From Mycobacterium neglectum (GTDB taxonomy: Bacteria > Actinomycetota > Actinomycetes > Mycobacteriales > Mycobacteriaceae), in the NCBI RefSeq assembly GCF_002591975.1, contig NZ_NVQE01000015.1, forward strand, positions 62,001-126,000: DNA of 64,000 nucleotides, in the 5' to 3' direction. Positions 1-9,724 of the stretch are shown here, piece after piece (the stretch's first letter is position 1; each line of letters starts with the position of its first letter). The position numbers and the translations under genes are program-made. The notes under the pieces were generated by a model. That model searched no databases and was not told the origin of the DNA. It worked only from the letters and a program-made list of their open reading frames with translations.

Positions 1-362
1 TGGCGGGCATCGATGCGCGCGGGTTCCTGCTGGGCGCGGCGGTCGCCTTGCGGCTCGGGATCGGTGTGCTGGCAGTCCGCAAGGGCGGCAAACTGCCTCC
101 GCCGGTGCACAGCGAGACCTACCAGCTGGAATACGGCTCGGCCACGCTGGAGCTACCGGCCGACGGCATCGAACTGGCCGGGCGCAGGGTCGTCATCATC
201 GACGACGTTCTCGCGACCGGTGGGACAGTCGCCGCGACGCACCGGTTGCTCCAGCACTGCGGCTCGATCGTTCCCTGTGCTGCGGTTGTGCTCGAACTCA
301 CCGCGCTGAATGGCCGCGACGTGCTCGAACCGCTGCCGGTGACGTCCCTGCTCACGATCTGA
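1..362 (+). CDS. apt: Adenine phosphoribosyltransferase (5' truncated by window edge)
   Basis: Purine salvage enzyme that makes AMP from adenine and PRPP in the cytoplasm. The frame is open from base 3 and reads [12 protein letters not shown] at the window edge, a typical internal Apt segment, so the true start lies upstream. The PRPP-binding loop [13 protein letters not shown] is intact near base 189. The stop (TGA, 360-362) lies 40 bases before the rel start, and apt-rel adjacency is standard in mycobacteria. The C-terminus ends shortly after the last conserved strand, as expected for the family. Identity is secure; only the N-terminus is missing. Confidence 0.93.
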   Translation, partial: AGIDARGFLLGAAVALRLGIGVLAVRKGGKLPPPVHSETYQLEYGSATLELPADGIELAGRRVVIIDDVLATGGTVAATHRLLQHCGSIVPCAAVVLELTALNGRDVLEPLPVTSLLTI

Positions 363-391
363 GCCGTATCCTGAAAAGTCTGAGCGATTTC

Positions 392-397
392 AGGAGG
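392..397 (+). promoter_or_regulatory. Ribosome binding site deciding the rel start
   Basis: AGGAGG at 392-397 overlaps an in-frame GTG at 397. It stands 5 bases before ATG 403, so the ATG is the usable start and the GTG two codons earlier is part of the Shine-Dalgarno sequence. Confidence 0.75.
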
Positions 398-402
398 TGA
401 CC

Positions 403-2778
403 ATGGCTACGAACGGGGATGCTCCCGGCAACGGACAGGCTGTGCAGTCGCTGCCGGAAACGCATATGCCCGAGACGCAGCCTCTGGAAATCCCCAAGGC
501 CGATACCTCGAAAGCGGCGACCAGCGCATCGCGTCGGGTGCGGGCCCGGCTGGCCCGCCGGATGACGGCACAGCGCGGCGCCCTCAACCCCGTGCTGGAA
601 CCGTTGGTCGCAGTCCACAAGCAGTTCTATCCCAAGGCCAACCTGACCTTGTTGCAGCGCGCTTACGAGGTCGCTGACGAGCGTCATGCCGATCAGTTGC
701 GTCGCTCCGGCGATCCGTACATCACCCATCCGCTGGCCGTCGCGAACATCCTGGCCGAGCTCGAGATGGATACCACGACCCTGATCGCCGCGCTGCTGCA
801 TGACACCGTCGAGGACACCGGCTACACGCTCGAGGCGCTGACCGAGGAGTTCGGCACCGAGGTTGGCCACCTCGTTGACGGCGTGACCAAACTCGACAAG
901 GTCGCGCTGGGCACCGCGGCCGAGGGCGAGACCATCCGCAAGATGATCCTCGCGATGGCCCGCGATCCGCGGGTACTGGTGATCAAGGTCGCCGACCGGC
1001 TGCACAACATGCGTACGATGCGTTTCCTGCCGCCGGAGAAGCAGGCGAGCAAGTCTCGTGAAACGCTGGAAGTGATTGCGCCACTGGCACATCGGCTTGG
1101 TATGGCGAGCGTCAAATGGGAGCTCGAGGATCTGTCATTCGCGATCCTGCATCCGAAGAAGTACGAGGAGATCGTGCGGCTGGTCGCCGATCGGGCACCG
1201 TCGCGCGACATCTATCTGGCCAAGGTGCGCGCCGAGATCACCTCGACGCTGAATGCGTCGAAGATCAACGCGGTGGTGGAGGGCCGACCCAAGCACTACT
1301 GGTCGATCTACCAGAAGATGATCGTCAAGGGCCGCGACTTCGACGACATTCACGACCTCGTGGGTGTGCGCATTCTGTGTGACGAGGTCCGCGACTGCTA
1401 TGCGGCGGTGGGCGTGGTGCATTCGCTCTGGCAGCCGATCGCCGGACGATTCAAGGACTACATCGCCCAACCACGGTTCGGCGTATATCAGTCGCTACAC
1501 ACCACCGTCGTCGGTCCCGAGGGTAAGCCGCTGGAAGTCCAGATCCGCACCATCGATATGCACAAGACCGCCGAGTACGGCATCGCAGCGCACTGGCGCT
1601 ACAAGGAAGCCAAGGGCCGCAACGGACTTCCGGCCAGCTACGCAGCCGCCGAGATCGACGACATGGCCTGGATGCGCCAGCTACTCGACTGGCAGCGGGA
1701 GGCCGCCGACCCGGGTGAGTTCCTCGAGTCGCTGCGCTACGACCTCGCTGTGCAAGAGATCTTCGTCTTCACCCCGAAGGGCGATCTGATCACGTTGCCC
1801 ACCGGGTCCACCCCGGTGGACTTCGCATACGCCGTACACACCGAAGTCGGTCATCGCTGCATCGGCTCACGCGTCAACGGCAGGCTGGTCGCGTTGGAGC
1901 GCAAGCTCGAAAACGGCGACCAAGTAGAGGTTTTCACATCCAAGGCGCCCAACGCCGGCCCGTCGCGGGACTGGCAGACGTTCGTGGTCTCGCCGCGGGC
2001 GAAGGCGAAGATCCGCCAGTGGTTCGCCAAGGAACGACGCGAGGAGGCGCTCGAAACCGGCAAGGACTCCATCGCCCGAGAAGTACGGCGCGCTGGAATT
2101 CCGTTGCAGCGATTGATGAATGCCGAGCAGGTCGCGTCACTGGCCCGTGAGTTGCGCTACGCCGATGTGTCCGCGCTCTACACCGCGGTGGGCGAAGGTC
2201 ACGTATCGGCCCGACATGTGGTGCAGCGCCTCGTTGCTCAACTCGGTGGAGACGAAGACGCCGCCGACGAGATCGCCGAGCGTTCGACACCGGCCACCAT
2301 GCCGGTACGTCACCGCAGCTCCGACGACGTGGGTGTGTCCGTACCCGGTGCGCCAGGGGTGCTGTCGAAGCTCGCCAAGTGCTGCACTCCCGTTCCTGGC
2401 GACGTCATCATGGGGTTCGTCACCCGTGGCGGTGGAGTCAGCGTGCACCGCACCGACTGCACCAATGCGACGTCGCTGCAGGAGCAGTCGGAGCGGATCA
2501 TCGAAGTGGAGTGGGCACCGTCGCCGTCGTCGGTCTTCCTGGTCGCCATTCAGGTGGAGGCGCTCGACCGACACCGGTTGCTGTCGGATGTGACGCGGGT
2601 GCTGGCCGATGAGAAGGTCAACATCCTCTCCGCGTCGGTCACGACGTCCGACGACCGGGTGGCAATCAGCCGGTTCACCTTCGAAATGGGCGATCCGAAG
2701 CATCTGGGCCACCTGCTCAACGTGGTGCGCAACGTCGAGGGCGTGTATGACGTCTACCGCGTGACGTCTGCCGCATGA
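403..2778 (+). CDS. rel: Bifunctional (p)ppGpp synthetase/hydrolase Rel
   Basis: Makes and degrades the stringent-response alarmone (p)ppGpp in the cytoplasm, normally in contact with ribosomes. The 791 residues match the long mycobacterial Rel (about 790). Domains in order: HD hydrolase (HDTVEDT at about 133-139), nucleotidyltransferase synthetase ([19 protein letters not shown] from about 349), TGS (about 440-500), helical and zinc-finger region with CC at the centre of [10 protein letters not shown], and a C-terminal ACT domain (about 718-790). Hydrolase and synthetase motifs both look intact, so a bifunctional enzyme is inferred. The start was placed at ATG 403 from the Shine-Dalgarno position. 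It follows apt by 40 bases and may be co-transcribed with it. Confidence 0.97.
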   Translation: MATNGDAPGNGQAVQSLPETHMPETQPLEIPKADTSKAATSASRRVRARLARRMTAQRGALNPVLEPLVAVHKQFYPKANLTLLQRAYEVADERHADQLRRSGDPYITHPLAVANILAELEMDTTTLIAALLHDTVEDTGYTLEALTEEFGTEVGHLVDGVTKLDKVALGTAAEGETIRKMILAMARDPRVLVIKVADRLHNMRTMRFLPPEKQASKSRETLEVIAPLAHRLGMASVKWELEDLSFAILHPKKYEEIVRLVADRAPSRDIYLAKVRAEITSTLNASKINAVVEGRPKHYWSIYQKMIVKGRDFDDIHDLVGVRILCDEVRDCYAAVGVVHSLWQPIAGRFKDYIAQPRFGVYQSLHTTVVGPEGKPLEVQIRTIDMHKTAEYGIAAHWRYKEAKGRNGLPASYAAAEIDDMAWMRQLLDWQREAADPGEFLESLRYDLAVQEIFVFTPKGDLITLPTGSTPVDFAYAVHTEVGHRCIGSRVNGRLVALERKLENGDQVEVFTSKAPNAGPSRDWQTFVVSPRAKAKIRQWFAKERREEALETGKDSIAREVRRAGIPLQRLMNAEQVASLARELRYADVSALYTAVGEGHVSARHVVQRLVAQLGGDEDAADEIAERSTPATMPVRHRSSDDVGVSVPGAPGVLSKLAKCCTPVPGDVIMGFVTRGGGVSVHRTDCTNATSLQEQSERIIEVEWAPSPSSVFLVAIQVEALDRHRLLSDVTRVLADEKVNILSASVTTSDDRVAISRFTFEMGDPKHLGHLLNVVRNVEGVYDVYRVTSAA

Positions 2779-2817
2779 CGGTTTTGAGCAAAGAATCGCG
2801 AGAGCGTCAATTTCTGT

Positions 2818-2823
2818 CATAAT
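2818..2823 (+). promoter_or_regulatory. Putative -10 element of a leaderless promoter
   Basis: CATAAT lies exactly 6 bases before ATG 2830, the spacing expected when transcription begins at the start codon. No Shine-Dalgarno sequence precedes the ATG, which supports a leaderless mRNA. No convincing -35 is visible. Confidence 0.5.
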
Positions 2824-2829
2824 TCGGCG

Positions 2830-3120
2830 ATGCGCACCGCTCTTGTGGCGACTCTTGCCGTTGTCGCCGTGCTTATCTCCGGTTGCGGCTCGACCATCAA
2901 GCCCGAGGGTGCGGCGAAGTCAGTCGTTGATCTGGTAAAGAAGCAAACGGGTTTCACACCCACCGACGTGAAGTGTCCCGAAGGCGTCGAAGCCAAAGAA
3001 GGCACGAAGTTCGAGTGCAAGTTCACCGGGCCTGAGGGCACGGAGTACACCGCGGACATGCGGATCACCAAGGTCGACGGCGAGAACGTCGAGTTCTACA
3101 TCGAGACCCGTCCCAGCTGA
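2830..3120 (+). CDS. DUF4333 lipoprotein
   Basis: Small exported lipoprotein of 96 residues. It has a short basic start, a hydrophobic core and the lipobox LISGC with the acylated Cys near residue 19. The mature part carries two further cysteines, in VKCPEG and FECKF, in the spacing seen in actinobacterial DUF4333 domains; these could form a disulfide. Function is unknown, and a cell-envelope location is inferred from the lipobox. It stands alone between rel and the convergent cyclophilin genes, with its own likely leaderless promoter. Confidence 0.8.
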   Translation: MRTALVATLAVVAVLISGCGSTIKPEGAAKSVVDLVKKQTGFTPTDVKCPEGVEAKEGTKFECKFTGPEGTEYTADMRITKVDGENVEFYIETRPS

Positions 3121-3133
3121 AGCCCGATCAGGC

Positions 3134-4153
3134 TCAGCTCAGCCGCACCGATTTGATCGTCACGTCCTGGTCGGGTTCGCCGTCCTCGCTGCCGTCGGCC
3201 ACACCGGCCGCGGCGATCTTGTCCAGCGTCGCCAGTCCGGTCTGGTCGACGGTGCCGAACACGGTGTAGGTCGGCGGCATCATCGAGTCCTTGTAGACCA
3301 GGAAGAATTGGCTGCCGTTCGTGCCCAGACCCGCGTTGGCCATCGCGAGCGTGCCGCGTGGGTACAACATCGGCAACCCCAAAAGCGGGTCGGTCAACCG
3401 GAACTGGTTGGTCGGGTACTCGTTCGGGAACCGGTAGCCGGGACCACCCTGCCCGGTTCCGCTCGGATCGCCGCACTGCAGTACTCCGAGCGCGGGGGTG
3501 GCCGTGAGCCGGTGGCACGTCGTGCCGTCGAAGAAGCCCTGCTGGGCCAGGCTGGCGAAGTTGTTGACGGTGCAAGGAGTCTTGGCATTGTCCAACTGCA
3601 GCCCGATCCCCCCGCGGTTGGTGATGATGCTGGCAGTGATCAACGCGGGATCGGTCGGCACCCGACCGGTGCGGGGCGGCTTGGCGGGCTTGCTGGCCCG
3701 TTCCGTCGTCGCCGGATATTGGCAGTTGGATCCGAGGGTGGCGGGCGGCTTGAACGCCGGCAGTGGCGGGGCGTCTACCGGCTGGGTCGGCGTTGCCGTG
3801 TATTGAGAGGTCGTTCCGTCGAATTCCTCGAGGCTTCGGCCCAGGGCGATCATGAACACCACCGCCCACACGAGCACGAGGATCATGAACGCGGTGAACA
3901 AATAGCTGATGATCAGGCCCGCGATGGCAAGTCCGCGGCCCCCTTCACCGTTCTTCTTGATCTGCGATAGCGAAATGTGCCCGAACGCGATCCCCAAGGG
4001 TGCGAACACGAACGCACACACCAGTGAGGCGACTGCGAGGGCGTTCGTCGGCTGCGGATAGCCGCCGTACGGCGGCGGGTACGCACCGTAGGGCGGGGGA
4101 TAGCCGCCGTACGGCGGCGGATAGGCACCGTAGGGCGGTGGCGGGTTGGTCAC
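3134..4153 (-). CDS. Membrane-anchored cyclophilin-type peptidyl-prolyl isomerase with PPPYG repeats
   Basis: Predicted envelope proline isomerase of 339 residues. The N-terminus has four near-perfect PPPYGAY/PPPYGGY units (residues 4-33). Two membrane segments follow (about 38-62 and 76-105, DUF4190-like), then a Thr/Pro linker and a cyclophilin domain (about 168-339). The domain keeps the HR pair (TTCHRL), a CGDP segment and the GSQFF signature, so activity is plausible. Two cysteines near CHRL and LQCGDP also occur in the neighbouring paralogue. The GTG start overlaps the upstream cyclophilin stop by four bases (GTGA), so translation is probably coupled. It looks like a tandem duplicate that gained a tyrosine- and proline-rich head. 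Confidence 0.9.
   Translation of the reverse strand: MTNPPPPYGAYPPPYGGYPPPYGAYPPPYGGYPQPTNALAVASLVCAFVFAPLGIAFGHISLSQIKKNGEGGRGLAIAGLIISYLFTAFMILVLVWAVVFMIALGRSLEEFDGTTSQYTATPTQPVDAPPLPAFKPPATLGSNCQYPATTERASKPAKPPRTGRVPTDPALITASIITNRGGIGLQLDNAKTPCTVNNFASLAQQGFFDGTTCHRLTATPALGVLQCGDPSGTGQGGPGYRFPNEYPTNQFRLTDPLLGLPMLYPRGTLAMANAGLGTNGSQFFLVYKDSMMPPTYTVFGTVDQTGLATLDKIAAAGVADGSEDGEPDQDVTIKSVRLS
4055..4144 (-). repeat. In-gene tandem repeat encoding PPPYGAY/PPPYGGY units
   Basis: Alternating units of about 24 bases encode four Pro-Pro-Pro-Tyr-Gly blocks at the N-terminus of the second cyclophilin. The DNA units are nearly identical, so copy number may vary between strains. Such heads are common on mycobacterial membrane proteins and are probably cytoplasmic and disordered. 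Confidence 0.8.
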
Positions 4154-5028
4154 GGATCCAGCTGCAGTTGGGTGATCTTGACCTCTGACTTCGGCGCACC
4201 GTCGGGGGCCCCGTCGGCAGTGCCCGCCGCGGCGATCTTGTCCAGCGTCGCCAGCCCGGTCTCGTCGATCGTGCCGAACACCGTGTAGTTGGGCGGTAGC
4301 TGCGAATCCTTGTACACCAGGAAGAACTGGCTGCCGTTGGTGCCCGGCCCGGCATTGGCCATGGCCAGCGTGCCGCGGGGATACAGCACCGGCTCCGTCA
4401 GTGCGGGGTCATCCGGCTGGTACTGGTTCGTCGGGTACTCGTTGGGGAACTGGTAACCGGGACCTCCCGTGCCTTGGGCGGTCGGATCGCCGCACTGCAG
4501 CACCGACAGCGACTCCGAGGTGGTCAGCCGGTGGCACGTGGTGTCGTTGAAGAATCCCTGATTCGCGAGGCTGGCAAAGCTGTTGACGGTGCACGGTGAC
4601 TTGCCGTTGTCCAGCATCAGGCCGATATCGCCCTGGTTGGTCTCCATGCTGGCGCTGACCTGCGCAGGATCGGTGGGCACCTTGCCCGTGCGCGGCGGCT
4701 TGACCTCCTTGCTCGCCTGGTCCGGGGTGGCTGCGTACTGGCAGTTGTCACCGAGACCGGGCGGCGCCGCGAACGCGGGCAGCGTGCCGGGGCCGGTCGG
4801 TGCCGCACTCGACGTGGTCGGTGTTTCGGTCGAAGCGGTGTTCTCGCTGTCCTTGTCATCCCTGGTGAGGACGACGGCCGCCACCACGCCGCCAACGACG
4901 ATGATCGCGCCGGCGACGGATCCGACGATCATGAGAATGCGGCGCTTGCGCTCTTTGGCCGCCCGGCGCTCCAGCTGTCGTTCGAGTTTGCGCTTCGCTG
5001 TCGCACGCCGTTGTTCGTTGGTCGGCAC
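4150..5028 (-). CDS. ppiB: Membrane-anchored cyclophilin-type peptidyl-prolyl isomerase
   Basis: Proline isomerase of 292 residues and orthologue-like match to mycobacterial PpiB. The N-terminus is strongly basic (RRATAKRKLERQLERRA). One membrane anchor follows (about 38-58), then a Thr/Ser/Pro linker and the cyclophilin domain (about 120-292) with TTCHRL, LQCGDP and GSQFF motifs. The GTG at 5028 was chosen because AGGAGG stands nine bases upstream. A longer frame to 5556 exists but reads into the divergent hydrolase gene. The anchor suggests the catalytic domain faces the periplasm. Its stop overlaps the start of the downstream paralogue. Confidence 0.92.
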   Translation of the reverse strand: MPTNEQRRATAKRKLERQLERRAAKERKRRILMIVGSVAGAIIVVGGVVAAVVLTRDDKDSENTASTETPTTSSAAPTGPGTLPAFAAPPGLGDNCQYAATPDQASKEVKPPRTGKVPTDPAQVSASMETNQGDIGLMLDNGKSPCTVNSFASLANQGFFNDTTCHRLTTSESLSVLQCGDPTAQGTGGPGYQFPNEYPTNQYQPDDPALTEPVLYPRGTLAMANAGPGTNGSQFFLVYKDSQLPPNYTVFGTIDETGLATLDKIAAAGTADGAPDGAPKSEVKITQLQLDP

Positions 5029-5130
5029 CGCCGCTGTCCTCCTCGTATAGATCGGTCGGCAACGAGTGTGCCAGGCATTGCTGAGTGTGGGGTTGCCGAC
5101 CACGCCATCGAGGATGGAAAACTGGACGTC

Positions 5131-5817
5131 GTGTTGGTCACCGGATTCCCGGCGGGCATGTTGGCGTGCAATTGCTACGTGCTGGCTGATCGCGCCGGCT
5201 CGGACGCGATCATCGTCGATCCGGGTCAGCGGGCCATGGGCCCATTGCGGCGGGTTCTGGACGAGAACCGCCTCACACCAGCAGCGGTGCTGCTCACCCA
5301 CGGACATATCGACCACATCTGGTCGGCACAGAAGGTGGCCGACATGTACGGCTGCCCGGCCTACATCCACCCTGATGACCGGTTCATGCTCACCGATCCG
5401 ATCAAGGATTTCGGTCGGGGTCTTTTCGGGGGCTTGGCCCGCTCTGCGTTCGGCGCGTTGTTCTCCGAACCCAAGCAGGTCATCGAGTTCGACAAGGACG
5501 GGGACAAGGTGGAGCTGGGGGGTGTCACCGTGACGGTCGACCACACGCCTGGGCACACCCGCGGCTCGGTGGTGTTCCGAGTCGACGCCGATATCGGGAC
5601 GGGCACGGGCTCGTTGGTCTTCACCGGCGATACTCTGTTTCGGCAGTCGGTCGGCCGCACCGACCTGCCCGGCGGCAGCGGGCGAGATCTGCTCGGCTCG
5701 ATCGTGACAAAACTGTTGGTGCTCGACGACGACACCGTGGTACTACCTGGGCACGGCGAGAAGACCACGATCGGCGACGAACGCCGCACCAACCCTTTCC
5801 TCGAAGGCTTGAACTAG
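5131..5817 (+). CDS. Glyoxalase II-like metallo-beta-lactamase-fold hydrolase
   Basis: Cytoplasmic hydrolase of 228 residues. It carries the complete metal-binding set of the family: THGHIDH (HxHxDH), HTPGH, FTGDT and LPGHG. Family knowledge suggests hydroxyacylglutathione or other thioester hydrolysis. Mycobacteria lack glutathione, so the true substrate is unclear and could be a mycothiol adduct. The start at GTG 5131 gives the usual VLVTGFPAG beginning. The frame is open upstream, but that region faces the ppiB promoter. The stop overlaps the hisS start by one base, so the two genes are co-transcribed. Confidence 0.88.
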   Translation: MLVTGFPAGMLACNCYVLADRAGSDAIIVDPGQRAMGPLRRVLDENRLTPAAVLLTHGHIDHIWSAQKVADMYGCPAYIHPDDRFMLTDPIKDFGRGLFGGLARSAFGALFSEPKQVIEFDKDGDKVELGGVTVTVDHTPGHTRGSVVFRVDADIGTGTGSLVFTGDTLFRQSVGRTDLPGGSGRDLLGSIVTKLLVLDDDTVVLPGHGEKTTIGDERRTNPFLEGLN

Positions 5818-7082
5818 TGAGTGACTTTCAGGCGCCCAAGGGCGTCCCGGATTATCTGCCGCCGGCTTCGGCGCAGTTCGTCGGTGTCCGCGACGGTCTG
5901 CTGGACGCGGCCCGCCGCGCCGGCTACGGCGATGTCGAACTCCCGATCTTCGAGGACACCGCGCTGTTCGCGCGCGGGGTGGGGGAGTCCACCGATGTGG
6001 TGTCCAAGGAGATGTACACCTTCGCCGACCGAGGCGACCGCTCGGTGACGCTGCGCCCGGAGGGCACCGCAGGGGTCATGCGTGCGGTCATCGAGCACGG
6101 GCTAGACCGTGGACCGCTGCCGGTGAAGCTCTGCTACGCCGGGCCCTTCTTTCGCTACGAACGTCCACAGGCCGGTCGATACCGACAGCTGCAGCAGGTC
6201 GGGGTGGAGGCGATCGGCGTCGACGATCCCGCCCTTGACGCCGAGGTGATCGCCGTTGCCGATGCCGGCTTCCGGTCGCTCGGGCTCGACGGCTTCCGGC
6301 TGGAGATCACCTCGCTGGGTGACGACACGTGCCGCCCGCAATACCGGGAACTGTTGCAGGACTTCCTGTTCAAGTTGGATCTTGACGAAGAAACGCGCAC
6401 CCGGGCAACCATCAACCCGCTGCGTGTACTCGATGACAAGCGCCCCCACGTGCGGGAGATGACCGCCGACGCACCGGTGATGCTCGATCACCTCTCCGAC
6501 ATTGCCAAGCAGCACTTCGACACCGTCCTCGCACATCTGGATGCACTCGAGGTGACGTACGTCATCAATCCGCGCATGGTCCGCGGCCTGGACTACTACA
6601 CGAAGACCACCTTCGAGTTCGTGCACGACGGACTCGGCGCACAATCGGGTATCGGCGGGGGCGGCCGGTACGACGGCCTGATGCACCAGCTCGGTGGAAA
6701 GGATCTGTCCGGTATCGGCTTTGGACTCGGCGTGGACCGGACGATGCTGGCCCTGGCGGCCGAAGGCAAGACGGTCGGCGGGACGGCCCGTGTCGACGTG
6801 TTCGCCGTGCCGCTCGGGGAGCAGGCGAAGATCACGCTGGCGGTGCTGGCGGCGCGGTTGCGCGCCGCGGGTGTGCGGGTCGACCTCGCCTACGGAGACC
6901 GCGGAATCAAGGGCGCGATGCGCGCTGCGGACCGTTCCGGTGCGTCGATCGCTCTGGTCGCCGGAGACCGCGACATCGAGGCGGGCACCATCGGGGTTAA
7001 GAACCTGGGCACAGGTGAGCAGATCGACGTCCCCGTCGATGACGTATTGGCCGCGATATTTTCGCGGCTCAACCGGGGTTAG
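5817..7082 (+). CDS. hisS: Histidyl-tRNA synthetase
   Basis: Charges tRNA-His with histidine in the cytoplasm; class II synthetase of 421 residues, normal length. Motif 2 ([13 protein letters not shown]), the histidine-specific GLDYYT segment and motif 3 (GFGLGVDR) are all present, followed by the C-terminal anticodon-binding domain. The GTG start shares a base with the stop of the upstream hydrolase gene (TAGTG), so the two are translationally coupled. Confidence 0.97.
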   Translation: MSDFQAPKGVPDYLPPASAQFVGVRDGLLDAARRAGYGDVELPIFEDTALFARGVGESTDVVSKEMYTFADRGDRSVTLRPEGTAGVMRAVIEHGLDRGPLPVKLCYAGPFFRYERPQAGRYRQLQQVGVEAIGVDDPALDAEVIAVADAGFRSLGLDGFRLEITSLGDDTCRPQYRELLQDFLFKLDLDEETRTRATINPLRVLDDKRPHVREMTADAPVMLDHLSDIAKQHFDTVLAHLDALEVTYVINPRMVRGLDYYTKTTFEFVHDGLGAQSGIGGGGRYDGLMHQLGGKDLSGIGFGLGVDRTMLALAAEGKTVGGTARVDVFAVPLGEQAKITLAVLAARLRAAGVRVDLAYGDRGIKGAMRAADRSGASIALVAGDRDIEAGTIGVKNLGTGEQIDVPVDDVLAAIFSRLNRG

Positions 7083-7112
7083 CGCGCTCACACTCTGTGC
7101 ACGGCGTCCGCG

Positions 7113-7118
7113 TAGGGT
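7113..7118 (+). promoter_or_regulatory. Putative -10 element for the amidohydrolase gene
   Basis: TAGGGT would place transcription start near 7125. This leaves a leader of about 20 bases containing GGAGG at 7136-7140, four bases before ATG 7145. Confidence 0.4.
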
Positions 7119-7144
7119 TATGCCGACCCGACCGCGGAGGTGTC

Positions 7145-8134
7145 ATGACGCTGATCGCACTCGAAGAGCATTTCGCCTGGGATCCGGCCAGCACCGACAA
7201 CGTGGTGGGCACATGGCTGCGTACCAACAACCGCGTCGCCTACGACCGGCTGTACGACCGCGGCCCACTTCGAATCGAGCAGATGGATGCGGCGGGCATC
7301 GATTTCCAGATCCTGTCGCTGTTCGACCCCGGGGTGCAGGAGATGACCGACGTCGCGCGCGCCATCGGGCTCGCCCGCGGCGCCAACGATGACCTCGCCG
7401 AGACCGTGCGGGCGAACCCGAACCGATTCGGCGGCTTCGCGGCGCTGGCCACCCAGGACCCGGACGCCGCGACCGCTGAATTCGAGCGCGCCGTTACGGA
7501 ATTGGGCCTGGTGGGCGGTTTGATCAACGGGCACTGTCAGGGGCGCTATCTCGACGATCCGGCATATGAGGCCCTGTTCGCCTGCGCCGAATCGCTGGAT
7601 GCTCCGATCTACCTTCACCCGACGACTCCGCATCCCGCGGTCATGGAGGCGTGGTTCGCTCCATATGTCGAAGACGGCCTGCACCTGGCGTCGTGGGGAT
7701 TCGCCGCCGAGGCGGGGACACACGTGCTGCGGCTGATCTACTCGGGACTCTTCGACAAGTTCCCGCAATTGCAGATGATCATCGGGCACCTCGGTGAGAT
7801 GCTCCCGTTCGCCGCCTACCGGATCGATCGTTACTACGGTCTCGGCGGAAGTGGCTCTGGCCACCGGCTGCAACACCTGCCTTCGGACTATCTGCGAAAC
7901 AACTTCCACGTCACGACGAGCGGCAACTTCTGCCCGCCGGCCTTTGCGTGCACGCTCGAGGTCATGGGCGCCGACCGCGTGATGTTCTCGGTGGACTATC
8001 CGATGGACGACAATCAGACCGGGGCGGAGTTCATGGCGTCTTATCCTATGGACGACGCCACGCACCGGAAAGTCAGCTCCGAGAACGCGATTCGACTCTT
8101 CGGTGATCGACTTCCGGATTCAATCAGAGGGTGA
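7145..8134 (+). CDS. Amidohydrolase-family decarboxylase, gamma-resorcylate decarboxylase-like
   Basis: Metal-dependent (beta/alpha)8-barrel enzyme of 329 residues in the ACMSD / hydroxybenzoate decarboxylase branch. Visible metal and active-site elements are EEH at residues 7-9, a YLHP segment, GHLGE and SVDYPM. The pattern LALQDPDAA-like followed by GLINGH and the TTSGNF segment closely resembles gamma-resorcylate (2,6-dihydroxybenzoate) decarboxylases, so a cytoplasmic aromatic carboxylate decarboxylase is likely. Substrate cannot be fixed from sequence. The GGAGG site four bases before ATG 7145 decides the start. It converges on the next gene with a short overlap at the ends. Confidence 0.82.
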   Translation: MTLIALEEHFAWDPASTDNVVGTWLRTNNRVAYDRLYDRGPLRIEQMDAAGIDFQILSLFDPGVQEMTDVARAIGLARGANDDLAETVRANPNRFGGFAALATQDPDAATAEFERAVTELGLVGGLINGHCQGRYLDDPAYEALFACAESLDAPIYLHPTTPHPAVMEAWFAPYVEDGLHLASWGFAAEAGTHVLRLIYSGLFDKFPQLQMIIGHLGEMLPFAAYRIDRYYGLGGSGSGHRLQHLPSDYLRNNFHVTTSGNFCPPAFACTLEVMGADRVMFSVDYPMDDNQTGAEFMASYPMDDATHRKVSSENAIRLFGDRLPDSIRG

Positions 8135-9191
8135 AAACCTGGCCGTCGCGCGCGACGGTGACCTCACCCGAGAAGTTCTTTCCGATCTCATCGGTCCATT
8201 GGGAGTCGGGTAGATCGGTGGGCTCGTAGTGGCTGAGGACGACGTGCTTGGCGTTGGCCGCCGCAGCCACCTCACCCACCTGCACGGCGGAGGTGTGCGA
8301 ACTCTTCAGGTAGTTCGGCGGGAACCGGTTGCCGTAGTAGGAGTCATCGAGACTGAACTGCGCCTCATGCACGAGAATGTCGGTGTCTTTCGCCAGCGTG
8401 ATGAGGTTGTCGGATTTGGTGGTATCGCCGGAGAACGTCACGGAAACACCGGATTTCTTCAGATCGAAGCGGAGGCCGAACGCGGGATAGACGTCGTAGT
8501 GAGAAACCAGCGTCGCGGTGACGGTGACGTTGTCATCCGACATCACCGGAAAGGGATCCGTCGTCGGTGATCTGTTCTGGTAGTTGGCTTCTGGCGGCAC
8601 CGCGATCTCTGTGACGGTGAACAGCGTCTGCAGGTCGTCGGTCCCCATATCGCGGATGAAGATGTTGTTCGTGTAGGCGAACGCCTGCTGCAGGGACTTG
8701 GTCATCTCGGCCAATCCCGGGGTCGGGTGCGCGGGGTCGATCGTTGCCGGATCCGGGTTGCCGACCTGGCTGGGCGGCAGTCCACCCGCCGCGCCTGGCC
8801 CATACACGGTCACCGGCGCCTTGCCTTTGGAAGCCGTATAGCCGCCGGAGAACAGGAAGCTGCCGTAGTCGACCGTGTGATCGGTGTGCAGGTGCGTGAT
8901 GAACATGCTTCGCAACTGGTCGAACTTGAGCCCGGCATTGGTGAAAGCGTTCAACGAGCCGAGGCCGCAGTCGATCTGGTAGACGTCATCGCCGATCTTC
9001 AGCGCGGACGAGATGCCGATCTTGTTGGGAACCGGTGGCGGTCCGGCTTGGACGCCGAGGGTGATGAGTGCGTTCTCCGGTAACGCTGCTTGCGTGGTTG
9101 ACGGCGCTGATCGGCATGCCGACACGCCGAACGCGGCCCCGCCGACAGCCGTTGCGAACAGCGCGAGTACTGACCGCCTCGAGACCTGCAC
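8124..9191 (-). CDS. Tat-exported metallo-beta-lactamase-fold lipoprotein
   Basis: Exported hydrolase of 355 residues. The N-terminus has a twin-arginine motif (SRRSVL), a hydrophobic stretch and a lipobox-like GVSAC, so a folded, lipid-anchored envelope enzyme is inferred. The MBL-fold ligands are present: THLHTDHT, FSGDTT, VHEAQF and LSHYEP, an arylsulfatase/tRNase Z-like arrangement. The GTG at 9191 lies five bases after the stop of the upstream membrane-protein gene, so the pair is coupled. The long open frame further upstream overlaps that gene and is not used. Substrate is unknown. Confidence 0.82.
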   Translation of the reverse strand: MQVSRRSVLALFATAVGGAAFGVSACRSAPSTTQAALPENALITLGVQAGPPPVPNKIGISSALKIGDDVYQIDCGLGSLNAFTNAGLKFDQLRSMFITHLHTDHTVDYGSFLFSGGYTASKGKAPVTVYGPGAAGGLPPSQVGNPDPATIDPAHPTPGLAEMTKSLQQAFAYTNNIFIRDMGTDDLQTLFTVTEIAVPPEANYQNRSPTTDPFPVMSDDNVTVTATLVSHYDVYPAFGLRFDLKKSGVSVTFSGDTTKSDNLITLAKDTDILVHEAQFSLDDSYYGNRFPPNYLKSSHTSAVQVGEVAAAANAKHVVLSHYEPTDLPDSQWTDEIGKNFSGEVTVARDGQVFTL

Positions 9192-9196
9192 CGGGA

Positions 9197-9724
9197 TCAG
9201 CCGCCGCGGACGACCGCGCTGAGAACCTCGTCGACATTGCCGACGCCGCCGTCGAAAGGGTTGCCGCGCTTGAGAATTTTCGTTCCGCCAGGTGTCAGTG
9301 CGACGAGTTTGGGTGAGCTGGAACCGATTTGCATCCGGCGAGCGAACTGCACCTGGTCGAGCGGGACGATAGCGCCGCCGCCGTAACTGAACAGCCCGAG
9401 CTTGCGGTCGATCACGGCGACTGAGCGGCAAGTGTGTAATGGCTGACTACGGCGATCACGGATCTTGCGGACCACGATGAACAACACCGCCGCGAACACG
9501 ACACCGACCGCGACGAATATGGCGCCGAGCGCTCTGGAGGGATCCGCGACGATGAGCGCGACGACTCCGAAACCGCCGACGACGAGGGTCAAAATGCCCA
9601 GTACGAATGCCAGCGTGATCAGCGACCCCGTGCAGCGGTCGAAGACATTGACCCGGCGGCCGTCGTCGGTGACGACCAGCCCGCCCGTGTCGATGAGTAC
9701 CTTGGCCTCTGTGGGTGCGTTCAT
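9197..9724 (-). CDS. Two-helix membrane protein of unknown function
   Basis: Small membrane protein of about 175 residues. Two hydrophobic segments (about 32-56 and 62-84) are followed by a basic stretch (RKIRDRRSQ) and a C-terminal soluble part of about 85 residues with beta-rich, PH-like character. I do not recognise the family. Start choice is uncertain: GTG 9742, ATG 9736 and ATG 9724 are in frame and none has a good Shine-Dalgarno sequence. ATG 9724 gives the most conventional N-terminus (MNAPTEAK). It is directly upstream of, and probably co-transcribed with, the Tat lipoprotein gene. Confidence 0.65.
   Translation of the reverse strand: MNAPTEAKVLIDTGGLVVTDDGRRVNVFDRCTGSLITLAFVLGILTLVVGGFGVVALIVADPSRALGAIFVAVGVVFAAVLFIVVRKIRDRRSQPLHTCRSVAVIDRKLGLFSYGGGAIVPLDQVQFARRMQIGSSSPKLVALTPGGTKILKRGNPFDGGVGNVDEVLSAVVRGG

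Noticed and set aside
397..402. GTG 397 as the rel start
   Set aside because: The codon overlaps the AGGAGG ribosome site itself; ATG 403 has correct spacing.
4055..4144. CRISPR-like or mobile repeat in the second cyclophilin
   Set aside because: The repeat is an in-frame PPPYG-coding tandem with no spacers and no cas genes nearby.
5029..5556. N-terminal extension of ppiB to 5556
   Set aside because: It lies antisense to the conserved metal motifs of the hydrolase gene. The GTG at 5028 has AGGAGG nine bases upstream and gives the family's usual start.
7097..7144. Start of the decarboxylase-like gene at 7097
   Set aside because: GGAGG four bases before ATG 7145 and the family start MTLIALEEH favour the shorter protein.
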